Assembly (NCBI GenBank): GCA_032191485.1
Contig: JAVDOI010000003.1
Location: forward strand, 11,594,986-11,658,985
Source of the DNA: Leptoclinus maculatus
Lineage: Eukaryota; Chordata; Actinopteri; Perciformes; Stichaeidae
DNA: 64,000 nucleotides
Direction of reading: 5' to 3'
The position numbers were made by a program, and so were the translations under genes. Numbering within the stretch: the first letter of the stretch is position 1; each line of letters opens with the position of its first letter. This document shows positions 27,101 to 37,700 of this stretch, in pieces. The notes beneath the pieces were generated by a model. That model was not told the origin of the DNA and did not search any database. It was given only the letters and a program-made list of their open reading frames with translations.

Positions 27101-30100
27101 GACAGAACACCTCAAAATTTGAGAAATATAACGTAAAATGGTCCAATATGGTCCAAAAAGATCCATGTGGAAAAGGAATACTGATGATCTATTATTAATA
27201 AACACACTTTTGAAGCTAAATCAACACCATCCTGACTCTGTACTCTTAAATAAAGAGCGACTAGACATATACAGTATGTCTGAGTTGGATACCTGCCTTG
27301 ATGTCTCACACATTTACAACACACAATAAGATGATATGCAGTTTAGCATTTCTCCATGATGAATTCTAACCACAGAATATAATCCTGGCTCTTTAAAAAA
27401 CTCTTTCTATTATTCAGCATTACATTGAGGAACAATGTTGTCATTTCGGAAGAGCCACGGACACACTAGCTAGGCTCAGGGTTTTTAAAGCTGCCCTCTA
27501 ACCGTCCCTTTTGACCTGTGCCAGACAAGACGGCGGCTTTACCCTCCAATGTTTGGGAGCCGGGATTAGAAGACTCTGGCACATCACCTATCGTCCCCGG
27601 GGCTGCACCGAGGAGCCAACAGCACCTCCTACCTCTTATGCTAAATGAAAAGGCTAGTGTTCGCAGAAGAGAGGAGGGTCACAGAGGCAAGATGACGCTG
27701 CAAAAGTAGGAACACGGGCTGTAAGTGCTTCGGATTGGGTCAATCTAAACTGTGCAAATATATAAAACAATAAATCATCACTACACGGGGGGGGGGGGGC
27801 AGCCAGATGGCACAGTGAGGGAGAAGAGCATCGGTCTACTGACTCAGATTTAAGTACCCGTCTGACTGATGAACACCACATCAGCTCTACACTCTGACCG
27901 CGTTGAGGAGCGGAGGGTGGCAAAAGGAGAACTCCTCTCTTTCTTGGATGGACGAAATTTCTAAAACAAAAAAGGCATCGCATCTAAACAATCGGTGCCC
28001 GTTTTTACCAGAGGTTGATTTGTGTACTTGCTTTACCGAGTGGTTCTTTAGGGGGAGACATGTACAAAGTTCAATCAATAGGCCCAGTCTCCCAGTCACA
28101 ATGGACAGAGGAAGCTGAGGAGAGGCTGAGTCCTGATCAATCCATCCTTTCATTTCCAGGATACCCACACAGCCCCCCCCCCCCCCCTCTCTCCTCCTCT
28201 CTCTCCTCCTCACCCTCACTGACCAGCACCAAGCCAATCCATCCAGGCAGAGATGGGGGGGGGGGGCAGCCATGCAAGTAATAAGAGCCACCACCACGGT
28301 CATGGCAACAAACCACTGAGGGAAGTGCTGCTCAAACAAGCTTTGTTCCGTGCCGTCAGCTATCTTGTCTACCATCAGTTTCATCAGCGGGGATGTGATG
28401 TCATGGCAGTGATTATACACCCGTCACATCTGATTCAAATATGTGTCTTTATGTCGGGAGAGAGAACAAAAGTATCAGCAACACACACGCCATGCGTTCA
28501 GCCCGGGGTAATAAGCAGTCAGTGCTTTTTTGTCCCCTATAGTAAGCAGTATGGCTGTGAGAGTACACTCCACCATGCTCTGCATGTATACCCTTTATAA
28601 GGATCTATATACACACACGTCGTCTCTACAGCGTGTTGAGCACAAACACCTAAAAATGCTCATTTTAAGTCAGTTGCAGTTCTGGACAAAAACCCAATCA
28701 CTGATGACACAGCAGGTGTTTTCCGTTATCTGTGGCAGCCGTTGGCCCCGACAGATTATTAATACAAACATGATTGTTCAGAATGATAATTGGTCACACT
28801 CTCCTGAACAGATCCTGAAAAAAAAAAACTGCATTGGTTTTTGAAAAAGCTCCGACATAAACAAAAGAAAAAGACACACCAGCTTTTACTCAGTGGCAGG
28901 ATGAGACACGTATACTAATGACACTACAACTACCTGTTTTTTTGACATCAACAGATTATGGATGAGTAATGTTTGAAATGTTGCAATATTAGTGCCAATA
29001 TGATATTTTCAGTGTAAATGGCAAAACTTGAAAGGAAAAACCTGTGAAATGCTGTCTAAACACAACGCAATGCTCTAGATCTAGATCTATGTTATCGGAA
29101 TAAATAATAAGCAAACAAGATCTCACTGGGCATGTGGTGAGTTTGAAACAATCGATTGATTAGTCGACCGAAGGGAAATTAATCAGCAACTATTTTGATG
29201 ATTGTGAGTGATGGTTTAAGTGTCTTTTTTATTGTAAAAATTATGAAGTCATCAGTTCCAAGTGTTTAGTTTGCTGGATTAACTAAGAACACATATGTCA
29301 TGTTTGGCAATTTAATCCATGCAGTTACTCCACATTTCCCTGTTATTATTATGACACGATTTACATGGATATTGTGAATTAAAATTGTATATCGTGATAA
29401 AGGACTGTATCCTAGCTGATGTTGGGCTTTAGTGGTGGGACAGCCAACAGTTAAGGTCCCCTACCTGACCATGTGGACAGGACACGTTAGTGGATAAACA
29501 TGGTGTGTGATTTTAAACTATTGAACGCAACAATGGTCCATTCTAGCACCATGGACATCGTACAAACCATGGCCTTGTAGTGCGATCACAGTGTAAAGTT
29601 GTGCGGTCTGAGCTACAGATAAGTTTAGAAAATAGGAAGAAGCCTGGAGGCTGGGGGAGGGGACCACCACCACCACCACTTCCGAATTCCTAAAACCCCA
29701 TGAACCCAACTTTTAAGATCGGAACGAGCGCCCTGGTCAGAGTTGCTGACCGAGTCTGGGTTTCCGGGTTACTTAAGTTGTCCTGAACCAACCTTGGGAC
29801 ACCTTGGTTGGTTCAAATGTAGCTACAGTGTTTGTTTTTCATCCCAAGTGTCAGAGACTGAAGCACTGTCACCACCTCGGGGACGCGTAAACGTACACAT
29901 TTCTGATTGTGCACGTGTCTTGATTAGTGGAGTAACGTGAGCGCGTGAATCTAAAACTGGGCTCGATGTTTTTTCTTGAGTATATATATCTAGAAAGATA
30001 GCTGTGTAAAAGTCGATGTTTGTCTAAAATAAAAAAACACAGTGAAAGAGTTCACACCTTATTTTACCAACTTACACTCAACGTTGCTACGTCACCTATG

Positions 30101-30317
30101 CGGGTGTCCTCTTGTGAAACTTCCTCCAGATAAACACCCGCCTTCACGTTCTCGTACTTGAAGTCTATACGGTTATGTTATCCCAAAAAAATACATATAT
30201 ATATATCCCTATATATATATATCGGCATAGCTGAACTTACCCCAGCACCACCAGCTCCCCGTACTTCACCGGGTCTTTGGACGGGGCGCAGTGCTCCTCT
30301 TGGCTCGAAGAAAACAT
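20522..30317 (-). CDS. peli2: Pellino E3 ubiquitin-protein ligase 2
   Basis: Complete coding region of six exons on the minus strand: 30317-30241, 25912-25783, 22517-22416, 21802-21605, 21456-21268 and 21100-20522. They join in phase to 1,275 nt (424 residues plus stop); mammalian PELI2 has 420 residues. All junctions are GT-AG. Pellinos are RING-type E3 ligases that bind phosphorylated IRAK1/4 through an FHA-like domain and attach ubiquitin chains in Toll-like and IL-1 receptor signalling. Exons 2-6 encode the phospho-threonine binding FHA fold with an inserted wing, and the last exon carries the CHC2CHC2 RING-like domain. The N-terminus (EEHCAPSKDPVKYGELVVLG) matches PELI2 better than PELI1, and the neighbours tmem260 and ktn1 are those of human PELI2. 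Expected to be cytosolic. Introns 1 and 2 (4.3 and 3.3 kb) carry repeats. Nothing is broken. Confidence 0.95.
21803..22415 (-). other. peli2 intron 3
   Basis: A 613-bp intron with donor GTGAGA and acceptor TAG. No exon or repeat is recognised in it. Confidence 0.8.
22763..23837. mobile_element. hAT-like DNA transposon, 1,075 bp, non-autonomous
   Basis: Both ends carry the same 16-bp inverted repeat, TAGTGCTGGGCGGTAT, with right-end copy ATACCGCCCAGCACTA. The flanks are an 8-bp target duplication with one mismatch: ATTTACAC at 22,755-22,762 and ATTTCCAC at 23,838-23,845. Eight-base duplications and ends of this type are characteristic of the hAT superfamily (established knowledge). The interior has no long transposase frame, so this is a deletion derivative. 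It lies in peli2 intron 2. The mismatch in the target duplication suggests it is not very recent. Confidence 0.85.
24396..24415. repeat. (CA)n microsatellite
   Basis: About ten CA units in peli2 intron 2. Confidence 0.85.
26382..26405. repeat. (CA)n microsatellite
   Basis: About 12 CA units in peli2 intron 1. Confidence 0.9.
29150..29300. repeat. Interspersed repeat fragment, teleost-type
   Basis: Contains ATCGATTGATTAGTCGACCG followed by AAATTAATCAGCAACTATTT, a combination I recognise from a widespread fish interspersed repeat. Boundaries are approximate and the family name is not known to me; a RepeatMasker run with a fish library would settle both. Confidence 0.45.
30188..30222. repeat. 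AT-dinucleotide inverted repeat beside peli2 exon 1 donor
   Basis: Two (AT)n runs separated by CCC form a potential hairpin that ends about 18 bases into peli2 intron 1 (donor at 30,240). Confidence 0.7.
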
Positions 30318-30600
30318 GAGGCTTCTGGCTTCACTGACTAACATTAGCTTTACAGTAAGAGCAGCGGCTCAACAATCACCGGGGATTATCTTCAGAAAAC
30401 ACGACGGGCTCTCATTTCAGACTCCGTATCCAGCTGCGTAGGTCTCTGTGCCGACGACAAATCCAGTTTACTATCATTAAAGTGGTCTCAAAGAACTTTA
30501 GCGTGACATGGCAAAATGTAACTTACTTGGCGGTTGAATCCGCTCTGAAGCAGATACAAAAACAGCGAGGAGCAGGGCCGGAATGTACCATTCCCTTGTT
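30318..30600 (-). promoter_or_regulatory. peli2 5' UTR / promoter region
   Basis: Directly upstream of the peli2 ATG, richer in CpG than the surrounding sequence, with no upstream exon needed to explain the start. The transcription start is not identifiable from sequence alone. Confidence 0.4.
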
Positions 30601-31122
30601 CTTTACTTTGTGTAGGGGGGGCGCCACACCAAATATTTGTTTAAAATAGTGTTTTGGACCTGAGTGTGCTGTGTGAGGTGATAAAAGTACTTAACTACAT
30701 TAGATGGAAGTACTTTTCGTTTACTTTATTGTTGGGTAAAAAAACGTTATGCTACTTGGAGTAAAACTGCCTACTTTTGCCACCTCACATGGTCCATGGA
30801 TCGCACCCTGTGTTATGTAAACAAAGAGTACAATCTGGGAATTCTTAAAGGGATCATCATTTTTATGACGTGTGTTTGTGTAAAGTTTCCAGTTTTCCAT
30901 ATCTAACGAGAATATGGGTTTACGCACGTTTTCGTCAAAATATCCTTTGAATATTGGCATCACGTGACTCGCTTTTTTTCCCAGCACAAATGTATTGAGG
31001 ATCACATAATTGTATTAGATATGACTGCTTTTGTATAAAGTTACACAGGCCTATATGAGCCTACAGAAGGTGGGGCAGTAATAGTGGGAAACACATGGAA
31101 ATATTCTTCCTGGTACATTTCC

Positions 31123-31161
31123 TGATTGTGATATCATGTACTCTATATGATATCACAATCA
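31123..31161. repeat. Perfect 15-bp inverted repeat with 9-base loop
   Basis: TGATTGTGATATCAT (31,123-31,137), a nine-base spacer, then its exact complement ATGATATCACAATCA (31,147-31,161). It is a strong hairpin or cruciform candidate in the peli2-ktn1 spacer. It could be the core of a small palindromic MITE; no target duplication was found. Confidence 0.85.
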
Positions 31162-31498
31162 CAACAGATGGTGAAATCAGGTTTGCTTATTGCTTATTGT
31201 TGACCCCTTGGGCCCTTTCAAGAACTTTATTTGATTATGACTTTATTGCAGTTGGCTAACGCATGTGATTGTTTGTGCAACCTAATGACGTGACTTTTTA
31301 TCTGCATGCCTGGGAGTTTCACATTACTATTGCTCATTTTTATAATTTCATTTAGTTGTCTAGCTTCCTATTCTCATCTTTCCTTTTGTTGGTTGCTGGC
31401 CTACAGGTATATCCTTATTTCTTTCTGTAATACCTTATTATTCACCTGGCGCCATGTGAGAAGATGCAAATCAGTCTAATAATAACGCCATGGCCCAG

Positions 31499-31916
31499 TT
31501 ATCTGCTTAATTGCTTCTTCTGAGAATGGCTCACAGAATGGCTCATGTAACCAAATGTCCACACCTTATGAGAGGATGTCAAGGAAAATCTCAACCTTCC
31601 AATATCCCCACAAGTCCATTTGTTCTCACGCCTCTCTGATGAATGTGCCACTTCTCCACTTTTGTCTGGCATTCTCATCAACATTTTACTGCCCCTGTCT
31701 TGTTTTCACAAGAAGCTTCATGGCTGGAGGTGCCCTTACTGCTTCAGGCCCCTCCAGTGGTCCTATTGCCTTTGCAATTATGGCCTCCTGTTTGAACTGG
31801 TGTTCAGTTTCAAAGTGCTCTCTATCACTTGACACAAAAACAAAAGGTAGCAGGGGGTCACTGGGGCCAATGGAGGAAGCCTCCCCACCCTTCAGTACTG
31901 AAATTCTGCAGTACAA
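31499..31916 (-). pseudogene. Possible decayed coding fragment, identity unknown
   Basis: Two adjacent minus-strand open segments (31,916-31,686 and 31,684-31,499) are separated by a stop. The first reads like protein sequence (phrases such as EHFETEHQFKQEAIIAKAIG), with even amino-acid usage and no low complexity. I cannot assign a family. It could be a transposon-derived or captured gene fragment, or chance. A protein search against fish proteomes and transposons would decide. Confidence 0.25.
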
Positions 31917-33787
31917 AAAGAGACATTGTGTTATTCCATTTGTAAGCGTTACAACTCAGATTAAACCAGTGGCATTTGTTGGTTCTGTTCATGGCTGTGC
32001 ATACTTGTCCATTAATAGTATAGAGGAGTGAACTTCAGCTCCTCCAGCACTTGTGCACAAGGATCAAGCAGCATTAGGCCTTTAACTGCAGGCCTGGAGG
32101 CTGGACTTAAAACTGTGGGTATAATGAATGTTTACTGCTCTTTTGTATCAGTGTCTTTCCGCTTGCTTTCATCCATTGGGCATTGTCTGTGTAAACGAGC
32201 ACTACAGTCTTTTCTATGTCTGTCTGACTCACCCTCCCGCATGCACATGCACACACAGTAGAGTTGGGGGGGTGGGGGGGGGAGATCAAAGGCTCTCTAG
32301 CACATACCACACTGATGGAGAGCAGATGCAGGGAGTGGGCTCCTTTGCTGAAAGTTGTGCTGGCGTAGTCGGAGTGCAAAATGTAGGAGGCGTTAAATGT
32401 TACCAGGCAAGAAGCATGAAGAGCAGAGGCCTACCGCAACAAAGCCTAATTGCGCAATTGAGATCAACAGTATGAGCAATGATGACATAGGAAAGACAAA
32501 GCCCCTATTAAACTTCCTCACTGCTCGGGCTTTACACGTCAGGCTGTTCTATGGAAGTCATGAGGCTGTCACAAAGTGTAACCTCATGCAGATTTATTGC
32601 TTGTTTTTCCCCCATAATTTGAAATATTTTGTTGACGCACATAGGACGACAAGCTATTCCAAGAACTGAGAGACATAATATATGGGATAAAAGTGACAGA
32701 ACTGTATAACATCATAAACTTGTAATTTTAGAGATCATCATACAGTGAAATGTATTGCAAACAGCTTGTTTATTTTATTCAGAGGGATCAAGACATTTAA
32801 GCACATGCCTGTATATTAGGAATCAGCTACATTACAGGGGACTGTGTGTATATATAACAGCAGGCACTCCCTGTGTAATCCACTTAATGACGAGTGTGTT
32901 GAAGATAGATGCCCGTTTTGTCGCAAGGTTTCCGTGAGGGTAAACGCCAGATCTCCAATCAGCTGACTGCTGCATGAGGTGTGAGAGAATGCGAGGAATG
33001 TGCTGATCCCATGTTGCTCACGCCTCTGACCTGACCCCCCCCCCCCCTCCAAGCACAATAGTCATGTTGTTTCAAAGGCCTTTTAACATGCGAAAGATGA
33101 CAGCAAGAGCTTTCTGTAAAGACACCCAAAGTCAAGTTACGGCCAGTCATACAGTGTGTTTATTATCCTTTCAATCAAATAGAAAGCTGGCAGTGGTGAA
33201 GATGAATCTAAAACACTAAAAAGGGAAAACCCCACCAATGGCACATCTGGGTTTACAACACACTTTCACACTCAGCCACTCACAGCATCAACAAGTGACC
33301 ACAAACAAGTGTCACACATTGTTCTGGGTCAGCTTTTGATTATTTCAGCTACCAGTTGAAACTTACTGATGGGAAGTGTTTTGTAAAGATGAGAAAACAG
33401 CCTCCTGTTCTGAGAGATTATACAGCGTGCTGTCATCACGGGAAACTGGTCACACCCCAAACGTTTCCATGATTTAGGCTGCACAGTGCGTCACCTCCTC
33501 TCCCGTTATACAATCCACTTACCTGGAATAACCCTACATCTAACACACTTGTTTATCATGTCCAGGGAAATCTGACTAATGTTCTGCCAAGCAATATTTC
33601 CACCTGCCAGCATGAGCAGAAGCTTTGTAATTTTCCTTTGCACATTCAGGTTTTTCAAGGTTATGAATCAAATCAGTGTGAAGTGTCAACTGAGGTTGCA
33701 TGCTGCCCCCCAGTGGTGGGGAGAGAGAAGTGTAGTGGAGGAGAAAGATTAAACACAGGATGCCAGTCAGACTCATCAAGCATCCCT

Positions 33788-33793
33788 TTTATT
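33788..33793 (-). terminator. Candidate ktn1 poly(A) signal
   Basis: AATAAA on the minus strand, about 940 nt beyond the ktn1 stop codon, and the clearest canonical signal downstream of the gene. Confidence 0.45.
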
Positions 33794-34728
33794 AACATCG
33801 CCGGTTACAAAAAGAACAAAATCTTCAGTGTTAATGAACTTAGCAACAATATAGCGAGTGTTGATTACAAATGATATGGGACGCTTATTCCTAGAGTAGT
33901 TGCAGAAGGATTAAAAACCTCTACACTGTTGACCCGGCCTCCTCTTCTCACAGCCAGGGTCACAGGCTTACTTCTCTCTGGAGCTGCAGTACAAACCCGA
34001 CTACAATATGTCCATGCATCGCCATAGTTAGTCACGTAGTGACCCGTCTGATATGCCGAGACCCCTTTTGACCTCCCTTCTCCCACCCAATACTGAGCCA
34101 CGGTATGCATGGAGCTATGAATTCACGAATGCACAATGATCCACAGTTTGAGATAGTTTTCTGGTCAGGAGGCAAACAGAGCAACAACATGGTGTATTTC
34201 AGCAGGTCCTAACTGATACATTTAAACAATACATACCTTTAAGTTAAGAAAAAAAAAAAAGGACTGAAACCCCAAAGATGGAAATTTGTATCACTGCCCT
34301 CTCTTGACAAATAACAACAAATACTACTGTCGTATTCAAAAGGAGGTCATTGTAAAACAAAAGGTGTTTTTAAACAGAGGAATGGTTGCCACACAGTTTA
34401 AAAATATATTGGATGTCACTTTTAAGTTAAGAATAAAAATTAACTGGCGATGCTGCTGAAAAAGAGGAATGTGGTGGGAGTGGAGTAGTGTGTTTTGGTA
34501 CAGTGTCTGGAATTAACAGTAACCTCTACCTGCTCCCTTACGGCCAACAATGAGACTATGAGTGGTTTGGCAGCTGCCTCTAGTACAGGTGGAGGTGGAG
34601 GTGGTTGGGGAAAAGGGGACGGCTGGGTGTGACAGTATGTGTGACGGTGGTAGTGATGAGACCAAAAGGTCAAAGGTGGTCTCTGTAGTGCAGTCAGGGT
34701 GGCTGCATGGGCGTCTGTCCTCCTCTCA
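33788..34728 (-). other. ktn1 3' UTR (inferred)
   Basis: Sequence between the ktn1 stop codon and the first good minus-strand AATAAA (33,788-33,793), about 0.94 kb. It has no further coding exon. The end point is inferred from the poly(A) signal only. Confidence 0.5.
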
Positions 34729-37700
34729 CTATACCTTGGGCAGCTCTTCGTCAGCCTCCTGGAGGAAAGCACAACATGTATATTGTTCAGATACACCGTT
34801 GTGAGTGGAACGCCTATGACATAATGTTCTATTGGGCTGTGAGAACAGCACAGTAACAGGCCTTACCCCTTCCTGTCTCTTGGTGAGTTGCCGGCTGACG
34901 CCTTGTAGGAGCTGCTGAAGTTCTTTGACCGTTTGGTTCAGTCCTGCAGCCATCTTCTCCTTTCTGTCAATCTCTTCCTGTCAGGGACACAACGGCGGGT
35001 TTAGGGCTCAGTGTGACCACCTTACTACCATACATGCAAAGACGTACACCACCAACTGTTACAACACCCACACTGGCCCCGGCTCTTACTCTCTGTGACG
35101 ACAGGCTGCTATTCTCTATCAGGTCACCAGCGTTGTCCGTCACTTTTGAGAGCTCCCCCTGGATCAGATCAAGAGACTGCTGGGCCTGAGGAAAAGGACC
35201 ACATAGAAAACCATGAGAACTTGTTTCCAACGTGGCCTGGAGTTGGACCCATATCAGCAGAGTATAACAACAGTTTCATCAAATATAAACAAGTATTCTT
35301 ACCGTAGACAGGTCACCAGCCACCTTTTGCCTCTCATTCTCTTCGGTCTCCAGCTTGGACAGAGTCTTGGTGAGCTGGGTTTTCAGCTGGAATCAAAACA
35401 GACACTTAGCACATGCTCTACAGCACATTAGAGCCTCCCAGTCTCACCTGTGAATCCTGTTATACATTTACCATTTCATATGTACAAAGAACATTTAGTC
35501 AGAGCCTTCTGTCAAAATTAAAGCGACAGGTCACCCCAAAATCAAAAATACATATTGTGAGTTTCAACAAGGTCTGTGGATTATGTACATAAGCAGTAAC
35601 TGGGTCATGATTTCAGGAAAGATACATTGCTGCCCTTTTTGTTTTGGGGGTGAACTGTCCCTTTAAATGCATACATTAAAGTGCTCAACATTTGCACTGA
35701 TTTAACCTACTCAGACAATGTTCAAACCAAGAATAGCACTGTATACAAAGAGTGCAAGTGGCTGCATTGGTGTGGGCATGTTGCTAAAGGTACAGGTGAG
35801 ACGATGACTCACCATCCAGTTTGAGAAATACATTCATGTTTTAAAAAGGCATTTCAGATGCCATACATGTAACAGGATCAACTCTGTAAAGTTATCACCA
35901 CTGCAGTCATTGTGAAGAGTTTAATTACATCATTCAACGTACAAACACAAACCGGACACTGTAGTTATGAAAGCAAAAGTTTGGCAACCCTGTGTCGCTT
36001 CTTTTGACCTCGTAATTAATCAGGAGGCTACATTTCTGATGGTGCCATTGTCGGTCTGAACACAGCCAAGAGTTCGTCACTAATCTACAGACTACTAGCA
36101 CTTCACAAAAACCCACAGAAAATTGTCCAGTGACATTGTGGCTCGCTGAGACTAACAGACAGTTTGTGAGAAGGCTGAAGAGGGTTTAATAGTGTGCAGT
36201 TCAGAGTGTGGACTCAAATGAAAGCAGACGATCGGCAAAATGAAGCCTATTTTTGGACTCCGCAGAAGGAAGGCAAGTTGACTAGTAAGCCATTTGTTAG
36301 ATGCCTGACAAGTCAAAGTGAGATGAATTGGAGTGCCAGTGTAGAGAAGGAAGAGTTAGTCTTGTAAGTACCACAGAGTGTGAAGGCGAGTCATCACTCT
36401 CAACCTCGGAGTTTTACTACTTAACAAAGTGTTCTGGCTCCTGAAATAAGAGAAGATACTCTTGAAGTTACGGGTAGAGTAAGTTCACTGAGGTTATGGA
36501 GGATGACCCGCACAAGCAGAAGATGGAGAGCCCCGTGTTGTAGCAGTCAGTGTGGAGCCACTGTCGAGTGCAATAAGGGAAAGGTTTAAAAGGAGCTCTA
36601 GCTGGAGGGAGAGCCACGCTTACCAAAGTCAGCTCCTCATTCTGTCTGACAGCCTCTGTATATGAGCCATCGAGTCTGGTCTGCAATTCAGTCAACAGAT
36701 CTTTGAGCTGAAATTAAGTTTGAGATTATGTGTTTAATGGGAGTCTGTGAGTCTACGCAGCAAATGCTCTTACAGAGTAGAGCCGTGTGGTGATACATAA
36801 AGCACAGGATCCTGTTGTGCATGACTGTAAATGACCAAAAGCAGTCTGTTAAATTAGTCTGTTGAGTGGTGTAACCAAGTCACTGCAAGAGCCGACTGTG
36901 TGACGACTGTGTGCGCTTCCAGTTCGACAACGTTTAGTGTCCGTGTTGAGTGGATTTCATATGCCCCAAATAAACAGGATGTCACAAAATCAAAACATGA
37001 ACACGAACACAACAGAGCTCGTTCTCTTATGACGTGACGGAGGAGGAGTCGTGTTTCTGCTCACCTCTCTGACTTCTGTTACATAGGTGGCGCTCTCACA
37101 CTCCGCTCTCTCCAACTCAGACTCCAAGTGCTGCTTTTCTCTTCTCAGCTGCAAAGCACAACGGAGGTTCAGAGTTACTCATGACCGAGACAAACGAGAG
37201 TTAAAATGGCAGAATGTTTGAATTACAATAAGTCTTAGGAGGAATGCGAGTGTGTTAAGCTTGACCTCGATGGAACACATCGTGAGGTCTAGGTAAGATG
37301 TGAAGGGCTGAGGAAATGAACACCGCAGGGCTCAGAAAATCCAGCTGCACTTACACTACGCAACGGTGGTGCTGAAATGTTTTTCTTTTAAATAAACTTT
37401 ATAAATAACGCATACAAAAAAAAAAAAAAGTTTCAAGTGGACTGACATTTTCCAACTCTGCTCCATCAGTTAGTCTCTCCATCTCTTGCTCCAGAGCTGT
37501 GACTTTCAGGCTCATCTAAGGGAAGAGACAGAAGAATGACGCAATGAATTGAGCACACTGTGCAATATTCAGTGTTTTGGTATTCAATCTGAGTTGGTTC
37601 CTGCTAAACCTGAACACGTACCTCTTTGAGCTCTCCCTGTGATAGCTCCAGCTTCCCCCTCCAGCGAGACTCCTCCTGCTCCACGCTGTTCTGGAGGCGC

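Larger units (their letters stand above)
25913..30240 (-). other. peli2 intron 1
   Basis: A 4.3-kb first intron. It holds a (CA)n tract (26,382-26,405), G and C homopolymers (27,787-27,799; 28,172-28,188; 28,256-28,266), an old interspersed repeat fragment at 29,150-29,300 and an AT-dinucleotide hairpin next to the exon 1 donor. The 177-codon open frame at 27,887-28,420 has no homology I recognise and no splice support. Confidence 0.75.
30601..33787. other. Intergenic DNA between peli2 5' end and ktn1 3' end
   Basis: A 3.2-kb spacer between two genes transcribed in the same direction. It contains a near-perfect hairpin (31,123-31,161), a possible decayed coding remnant around 31,499-31,916 and a short C run near 33,037. 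No functional gene is recognised. Confidence 0.6.

Noticed and set aside
27887..28420. Minus-strand 177-codon frame in peli2 intron 1
   Set aside because: Low-complexity segments from homopolymers, no homology recognised, no exon signals.
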